Positions 47,975-52,661 of a stretch of DNA of 52,661 nt are shown here, in pieces (within the stretch, counting starts at the first letter, position 1; every line of letters begins with the position of its first letter). Origin of the DNA: Actinomycetes bacterium. GTDB lineage: Bacteria; Actinomycetota; Thermoleophilia; Solirubrobacterales; Solirubrobacteraceae. The position numbers and the translations under genes are program-made. Under the pieces are notes generated by a model, which worked only from the letters and a program-made list of their open reading frames with translations, had not been told where the DNA came from and made no database searches. The DNA lies in NCBI GenBank assembly GCA_021792455.1, contig JAJYUP010000007.1, positions 1-52,661 of the forward strand, in the 5' to 3' direction.

Positions 47975-49549
47975 ATGAGGATCGTGTCCGAGCGGGCAAC
48001 CGGAGCCGCTGTACTGGACGTGAATGCGCGACCTGCGCAGGGCGTGGTGCTGGCCCTGCGCCAGGTCAGCATGATCTATCCAGGCACGAGAGCCGCCGAC
48101 CATGTGGACCTCGAGCTGTCCGCCGGCGCGATCCATGGCCTCGTCGGGGAGAACGGTGCCGGCAAGTCCACGATCCTGAAGATCATCAGCGGCGCGCAGC
48201 GGCCGACTGAGGGTACGGTCGAAGTCCGCGGGACGGCGGTCGTCTTCCACCATCCGGCCGCGGCGCGACGGATGGGCGTTGTCGCGGTTCATCAGGAGCT
48301 GACGATTCTGCCTGCACTCAGTGCGACGGCGAACGTGTTTCTTGGCCAGGAGCTGCGGCGTGGTCGCGTCGTGCTGGACAGCCCGCAGATGCGACGGCGT
48401 TTCCGGGAGCTGTGCGAGCAGCTGGCGATCAGGATCTCGCCCTACAGGACGGCGGGCAGCCTTTCGCTCGCCGACCAGCAGAGCCTCGAGATCATGAGGG
48501 GGCTGCAGGCGAAGGCGAAGGTGCTCGTCCTCGACGAGCCGACTGCCTCGCTTGCCGCCGTCGAGCGGGAGGCGCTGTATGCGAATCTGCGGCGTCTGCG
48601 GGACAGTGGGATCGCGGTCATGCTCATCTCGCACGATCTCGACGAGGTGCTTGCGCTCTGCGACAGCGTCACGGTGATGCGCAACGGCCGCAAGGTGTCG
48701 AGCGGCCCGGTGGAGCAGTGGAACAAGCTGGCGCTGATGTCGGCGATGCTCGGGCGGCGGCCGGCGACGGTCCAGCGACGTCGCGCGTCCCGCAGGCGGA
48801 TTGACGCTGAAGAGGCTCTGCGGGTCGCGAACGTGACAGTGCCGGGGCATGTCGAGGGCGCGAGCTTGACCGCGCATCGAGGTGAGATCCTCGGTTTCGC
48901 TGGGCTCGTGGGCGCCGGCAGGACCGAGCTGCTGCGGGCGATCGGTGGCCTGGAGCCCAAATCGAGCGGCACGATGTGGGTGAGCGGTCGGCGGGTTCGC
49001 TGGCCGAGGCGCCCCCGTGTCGCCAAGCGCCTTGGCATCGCGCTCGCGCCTGAGGACCGCAAGACGCAGGGCCTCGTGCTCACGCTGCCCGCCTACGCGA
49101 ACGTGACCCTCACCTCGCCTGAGGCCTGTGCCCACGCGACCGTGCTGCCCCAGCGTCGGGAGCGCGGCCACGCCGCTGAGCTGGCGCGCGGGGTCGGCTT
49201 CGATCCCGCGCGTATTGGTGCGCTCACGCGCACGCTGTCAGGGGGCAACCAGCAGAAGCTCGTGCTCGCGAAGTGGATCGCTACGCGCACGCCGATCCTG
49301 CTCGTCGACGAGCCGACGCGGGGCATCGACATCGGCGCGAAGGCTGAAATCTTCCAGAACCTACACCGGCTTGCAGATGCTGGCACGACGATCCTGCTCG
49401 TGTCGTCGGAGCTGGAGGAGGTCTTCGAGCACAGCGACCGCGTGCTCGTGATGGCGCGCGGATCGATCATCGCCGAGCTGCCTGGCGTTGGCGCGAGCGC
49501 CGATGACGCGCTGCGGCTCATCTTCGACGCGGTGGAGCCCGCGAAGTGA
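47975..49549 (+). CDS. CUT2-type ABC transporter ATPase (two domains)
   Basis: 524 residues, tandem ATPase domains like RbsA. Domain 1: Walker A GENGAGKST (58-66), signature LSLADQQSLEIMRGL, Walker B VLVLDEPTASL. Domain 2: GLVGAGRTELLRAIGG (usual CUT2 variant), signature LSGGNQQKLVLAKWI, Walker B ILLVDEPTRGIDIGAKAEI. Both sites look normal for the family, in contrast to the ATPase at 18244-19776. ATG 25 bases after the binding-protein gene; stop overlaps the permease start (GTGA). Confidence 0.93.
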   Translation: MRIVSERATGAAVLDVNARPAQGVVLALRQVSMIYPGTRAADHVDLELSAGAIHGLVGENGAGKSTILKIISGAQRPTEGTVEVRGTAVVFHHPAAARRMGVVAVHQELTILPALSATANVFLGQELRRGRVVLDSPQMRRRFRELCEQLAIRISPYRTAGSLSLADQQSLEIMRGLQAKAKVLVLDEPTASLAAVEREALYANLRRLRDSGIAVMLISHDLDEVLALCDSVTVMRNGRKVSSGPVEQWNKLALMSAMLGRRPATVQRRRASRRRIDAEEALRVANVTVPGHVEGASLTAHRGEILGFAGLVGAGRTELLRAIGGLEPKSSGTMWVSGRRVRWPRRPRVAKRLGIALAPEDRKTQGLVLTLPAYANVTLTSPEACAHATVLPQRRERGHAAELARGVGFDPARIGALTRTLSGGNQQKLVLAKWIATRTPILLVDEPTRGIDIGAKAEIFQNLHRLADAGTTILLVSSELEEVFEHSDRVLVMARGSIIAELPGVGASADDALRLIFDAVEPAK

Positions 49550-50649
49550 ACTTCATCAACGCGCCCAACTTCACCCGGACGATGCGCATGCCCACGGTCC
49601 GCTGGCGATCTGTCTTTGACATGTTGCTGCGTTACGGCATGGTGCTCGTGCTCATCGTGATGATCATCGTGACGATCATCATCGACAACAAGTTCCTCCA
49701 GTCCGAAAACCTCCTAAACCTGCTTCTTCAGTGGGCGCCGCAGGGATTGATGGCAATCGGGATGACCTACGTCATCATCACGGGGGGATTCGACCTCTCC
49801 GTCGGAGGCATCTACGCAGGCGGCTCCGTTCTCGGCGCCGCGATTGCCATCCACGCGCCCGTCGCACTCGCGATCATCGCGACGATCGCGGCGGGCGCAG
49901 GGGTTGGGCTGCTGAACGGGGGACTGATCACGATCCTAGAGGTGAACCCCTTCGTTGCCACGCTCGGCATGGGGTTCGTAATCACAGGGGTCGCGGAGGT
50001 CGCTTCGAACGCGACGCCGGTACTGGTGACAAAGGAAAGCTTCGCCACGGTCGGCGCAGGCAAGTGGCTGTCCATCCCGATTCCTGGCTGGCTGTTGATC
50101 TTCGGCCTCATCCTCGGCGGCTTCGTGCTCGCGCGGACGATCTACGGCCGCTTCGTCTACGCGGTCGGCGGCTCGGAGGAGGCGAGCCGCCTGTCAGGAA
50201 TCCGGACCCGCACCGTGCGCACCGGGGCGTATGTGATGTCAGGTGCGCTTGCGGGGCTGGCTGGCATCATCATCGCCTCCCGGCTCTCCGAGGGCCAGGC
50301 GAACCTCGGGCAAAACGTCGAGCTCAGCGTCATCACGATCGTCGTCGTCGGCGGGACGGCGCTGACGGGCGGCGAAGGAGCGATGTGGCGCACCGCGGTC
50401 GGCATCGCGATCCTCGCGATCCTTGGCAACGCGTTCGACCGACTGCAGGTTTCCGCCTTCTATCAGGAAATCATCGAGGGGGCGGTGATCATCGGCGCGA
50501 TCGCGATCGACTCCTATGCGAAGCGCCGGCTCGCCAGCGCGACGCGGCTCCAGCAGGGTCGGTCCCCTGCTCCCGGAGAGACGGGAGCGGCCGTGGAAGG
50601 ACCCGCGGGAGTCACCATCACCAATGCGGCCACGGAGGTTGGCACATGA
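49546..50649 (+). CDS. CUT2-type ABC transporter permease
   Basis: 367-residue RbsC-like membrane protein with about ten transmembrane segments. The family motif GGFDLSVGGIYAGGSVLGAAI is intact, followed by FVATLGMGFVITGV, YAVGGSEEASRLSGI and VVVGGTALTGGEGAMWRTAVG. GTG start overlaps the ATPase stop, and the stop overlaps the next gene (ATGA). Hydrophilic C-terminal tail of ~35 residues. Confidence 0.93.
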   Translation: MNFINAPNFTRTMRMPTVRWRSVFDMLLRYGMVLVLIVMIIVTIIIDNKFLQSENLLNLLLQWAPQGLMAIGMTYVIITGGFDLSVGGIYAGGSVLGAAIAIHAPVALAIIATIAAGAGVGLLNGGLITILEVNPFVATLGMGFVITGVAEVASNATPVLVTKESFATVGAGKWLSIPIPGWLLIFGLILGGFVLARTIYGRFVYAVGGSEEASRLSGIRTRTVRTGAYVMSGALAGLAGIIIASRLSEGQANLGQNVELSVITIVVVGGTALTGGEGAMWRTAVGIAILAILGNAFDRLQVSAFYQEIIEGAVIIGAIAIDSYAKRRLASATRLQQGRSPAPGETGAAVEGPAGVTITNAATEVGT

Positions 50650-51674
50650 GAGTCTTCGTAACAGGGGGCACTGGCGAGATTGGCCGTCCCGCCGTCAGCT
50701 CCCTGGTCTCGAGAGGGCATGTCGTCCACGTCGCCTCCAGAGGCACCGACAACGACAAGCTGATCCTGTCGATGGGCGCGGTTCCGCTGCGCGTCGACCT
50801 CTTCGATCGCACGTCGGTGCAGGCCGCCGTCGCAGAAGCCGAGGCAATCCTCCACCTGGCCACGCGCATCCCGCCGACTGCCGAAATGGGTGACCCAGCC
50901 TCCTGGGTGGAGAACGATCGGCTCCGTCGTGAGACTACGGCCGATCTGATCGAGGCGGCGGTCGGACATGGGGTCAAGGTGTTCGTGCTCCAGTCGTACT
51001 TCGCCGTGGGGGCGCCGGAAGCGGATAGATGGGTCGATGACCGCACTCGTCTGCCCGCCCCGCCGTGGTCTCGGATTGGCGCGATGGAGAGCATGCGTGA
51101 GGCGGAGCTCGCGATGGCCGCGCTGAAGAGCGCCGGCACACGCGCCGTTACGCTGCGGTTTGGCAGCCTGTACTCAGAGACATCTGAGCAGCTGCACGCG
51201 CAGGTCGCGGCCCTGCTCTCCTCCGAGCCGCTCCATGTGGTGGGAAGCGGCGAGAACTTCTGGCCGTTCATCGCCTCCCGCGACGCTGGTGAGGCGGTGA
51301 GCCACGCGCTCATGCTGCCGACAGGGACGTACTGGGTCAGCGACGATGCTCCTGTCTCCGTCCGGGCTTTCTGGGAGATGGCGGCCGCCACGCTGGAGGT
51401 CGATCCGCTGCGGTTCGGTGCGCCGGGCGCAGGACCGATGGCTGACATCCTGCTCGGTTCCTGGCGGATCTCAAACCGGCGTTTCCGCCACGCCGCGCGA
51501 TGGACGCCTCAGGAGGCGTCGGTGCTCGAGGGTTGGCCGCGCGCCGTCCATCGCCTGCTCGCCGAGTGGGCGGCACCCGAGCCGGACTCCTCGGCCTGCG
51601 CGAACGCACATCCATCTTCGGCCTTGGCGTCGCTCTCCGTCGGAGCGCTGCGCCGCCCGCAAATCACAATGTAG
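50646..51674 (+). CDS. NAD-dependent epimerase/dehydratase-like protein, atypical SDR
   Basis: 342 residues. Extended-SDR nucleotide loop FVTGGTGEIG (4-13), then DLFDRTSVQAAVAEAEAILHLAT. The usual YxxxK catalytic pair is not found: the aligned stretch reads RIGAMESMREAE, so the protein is an atypical SDR, perhaps a reductase or a non-catalytic NAD(P) protein. ATG overlaps the permease stop (ATGA), so it is translated with the transporter. About 35 Ala/Ser/Pro-rich residues extend the C-terminus. Function unknown; it likely acts on the imported solute. Confidence 0.82.
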   Translation: MRVFVTGGTGEIGRPAVSSLVSRGHVVHVASRGTDNDKLILSMGAVPLRVDLFDRTSVQAAVAEAEAILHLATRIPPTAEMGDPASWVENDRLRRETTADLIEAAVGHGVKVFVLQSYFAVGAPEADRWVDDRTRLPAPPWSRIGAMESMREAELAMAALKSAGTRAVTLRFGSLYSETSEQLHAQVAALLSSEPLHVVGSGENFWPFIASRDAGEAVSHALMLPTGTYWVSDDAPVSVRAFWEMAAATLEVDPLRFGAPGAGPMADILLGSWRISNRRFRHAARWTPQEASVLEGWPRAVHRLLAEWAAPEPDSSACANAHPSSALASLSVGALRRPQITM

Positions 51675-51682
51675 GAGGACAA

Positions 51683-52567
51683 ATGCCGCGCACAGTGTCG
51701 ATAGCCGCCTGCAATTTCGCAGTCCGGCCTGTCTCCAGCTTCGACGAGTTCGCAACCCACGTCGAGACCCTACTCGAAAACACAGGCGACGCGCAGCTTG
51801 TGCTGTTCCCTGAGCTCTTCACCGTCGAGCTGTTTACCACCTACAGCGATTGGCGTGAGTCGCCTGTGTCAGAGCTCACCCGCATCGACGAGTACACCGA
51901 TCAATACCGCCAGCTGTTCGCCGAGCTGGCGAAAGGTCGCCAGCAGCACATCGTCGCCGGCTCGCACCTCATGATGGAGAAGGGCCGCTACCTGAACGTC
52001 GGGCACCTCTTCGAGCCCGACGGCCAGATGCATACGCATGCCAAGACGCACATCTTCCCCGCGGAGGGTGACTGGTCTACGGAGGAGGGCACAGAGCTCA
52101 GGGCGATCGAGCTCGACTTCGCGAAGGTCGGGTTCAACATCTGCTACGAGGCCGAGATCCCGGAGTGCGCAGCGACCCTTGCTGAGCAGGGCGCTGAGAT
52201 CATCCTCTGTCCGTCGTTCACCTTCACGGAGTATGGCTTCTGGCGGGTGCGCCACTGCGCCGCCGCACGGGCGATCGAGAACCAGGTCTACTTCGTGCAC
52301 TGCTGCTGCGGTGGGAGCCCTGGGGCGCCGCTGCCGAACGGCTGGGCGCAGAGTTCGATCCTCAGCCCCTGCGATGCGCTGTGGACGCCCGACGGAATCG
52401 TCGCTCAAGCCGAGGCCAACGTGGAGATGGTAGTCCAGGGGGAGGTGAACATTGACAGCATTTATGAGAACCGGGAGAGCGGGGCCGCGCCCACATATCG
52501 CGACCGCCGGCGGCGTGCGGAGTTGTATGCGCGGTGGCCCAGCCACCTCACGGCGCTTACAACCTAA
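51683..52567 (+). CDS. Nitrilase-superfamily carbon-nitrogen hydrolase
   Basis: 294 residues. Catalytic triad Glu44 (LFPELF), Lys121 (AKTHIF) and Cys154 (NICYEAEIPE) of the nitrilase/amidase superfamily, with the following Glu also conserved. It probably hydrolyses a linear amide, carbamoyl group or nitrile in the cytoplasm. GGAGG lies five bases before the ATG, nine bases after the epimerase-like gene. Last gene of the second CUT2 operon, suggesting that the imported compound, or one made from it, contains an amide nitrogen. Confidence 0.92.
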   Translation: MPRTVSIAACNFAVRPVSSFDEFATHVETLLENTGDAQLVLFPELFTVELFTTYSDWRESPVSELTRIDEYTDQYRQLFAELAKGRQQHIVAGSHLMMEKGRYLNVGHLFEPDGQMHTHAKTHIFPAEGDWSTEEGTELRAIELDFAKVGFNICYEAEIPECAATLAEQGAEIILCPSFTFTEYGFWRVRHCAAARAIENQVYFVHCCCGGSPGAPLPNGWAQSSILSPCDALWTPDGIVAQAEANVEMVVQGEVNIDSIYENRESGAAPTYRDRRRRAELYARWPSHLTALTT

Positions 52568-52607
52568 CCTGGATTGCCGGTACACCAATTCGACCCAGCT
52601 CGGGCGG

Positions 52608-52661
52608 TCAGGCGGGCGGGAAGCTGTAGGTGAGCTGGCGCCCGCCCCACCAGGGGATCGC
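52608..52661 (-). CDS. Possible C-terminal end of an unidentified gene (cut by the window edge)
   Basis: The last 17 codons of an open minus-strand frame reading AIPWWGGRQLTYSFPPA and TGA. The Trp-Trp-Gly-Gly run looks like coding sequence, but too little is visible to name a family. It would converge with the amidase gene, leaving a 40-base gap. Confidence 0.3.
   Translation of the reverse strand, partial: AIPWWGGRQLTYSFPPA

Noticed and set aside
47807-49171. 454-codon frame antisense to the CUT2 ATPase
   Set aside because: No motifs; the sense frame has all ABC signatures.

Overview
The window is a high-GC bacterial chromosome segment, densely coding on both strands. Many stop/start overlaps are of the ATGA or GTGA type, and GTG and TTG starts are common. 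A lipoprotein precursor with a Tat signal, an LLM/F420-type oxidoreductase, PucR and TetR regulators, and -10-like hexamers lying only 6-9 bases before start codons (a leaderless mRNA signature) together suggest an Actinomycetota member. A soil Thermoleophilia (Solirubrobacterales-like) lineage is my guess, but I cannot place it by sequence search. I see no rRNA, tRNA, CRISPR array, insertion sequence or phage genes. The region reads as a series of catabolic and transport operons.

Layout. (1) 1-4593, minus: a branched-chain-amino-acid/amide type ABC transporter (livK, livH, a fused livM-livG, and livF cut by the window edge). (2) 4954-11845, plus: HpcH/HpaI-type aldolase, a HyuB protein fused to an acetone-carboxylase-gamma-like zinc domain, HyuA, and an FMN 2-hydroxyacid oxidase. 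A convergent metal-dependent cyclase-family hydrolase (11865-12866) and a divergent FAH-family hydrolase (13246-13914) follow. This looks like a keto-acid/ketone or aromatic-acid catabolic island fed by the Liv transporter. (3) 14090-16949: tatA, a minus-strand trio (macro domain protein, an unrecognised small ORF, HAD hydrolase) and a divergent SDR. (4) 17055-25215, plus: a ribose-type (CUT2) ABC transporter run together with two hot-dog dehydratases, an acyl-CoA ligase, a SnoaL-like protein, a TetR regulator and a metallo-beta-lactamase-fold hydrolase. The solute is therefore probably activated to a CoA thioester rather than being a simple sugar. (5) 25286-30992, minus: PHA synthase, acetoacetyl-CoA synthetase, a PHA-depolymerase-like alpha/beta hydrolase and an LLM oxidoreductase.

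(6) 32339-44828 is the most coherent system. A ten-gene minus-strand operon encodes three glutamate-synthase-like subunits (mgsABC/glxBCD type), the four subunits of a heterotetrameric sarcosine-oxidase-type enzyme in the order D-A-G-B, PurU and two adjacent FolD paralogues. A type III glutamine synthetase of the gamma-glutamylmethylamide synthetase kind and a PucR/GAF regulator are transcribed divergently. This is the full gene set expected for the N-methylglutamate route of methylated-amine use joined to a tetrahydrofolate C1-oxidation branch. One FolD copy has lost the residues normally needed for cyclohydrolase chemistry. (7) 46844-52567, plus: a second CUT2-type ABC transporter followed by an atypical NAD-binding epimerase-like protein and a nitrilase-superfamily amidase. 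The right edge carries what may be the last codons of another minus-strand gene.

Functions are assigned by reading motifs in translated frames; no database search was possible. Substrates of the transporters and of most catabolic enzymes are inference from neighbours.
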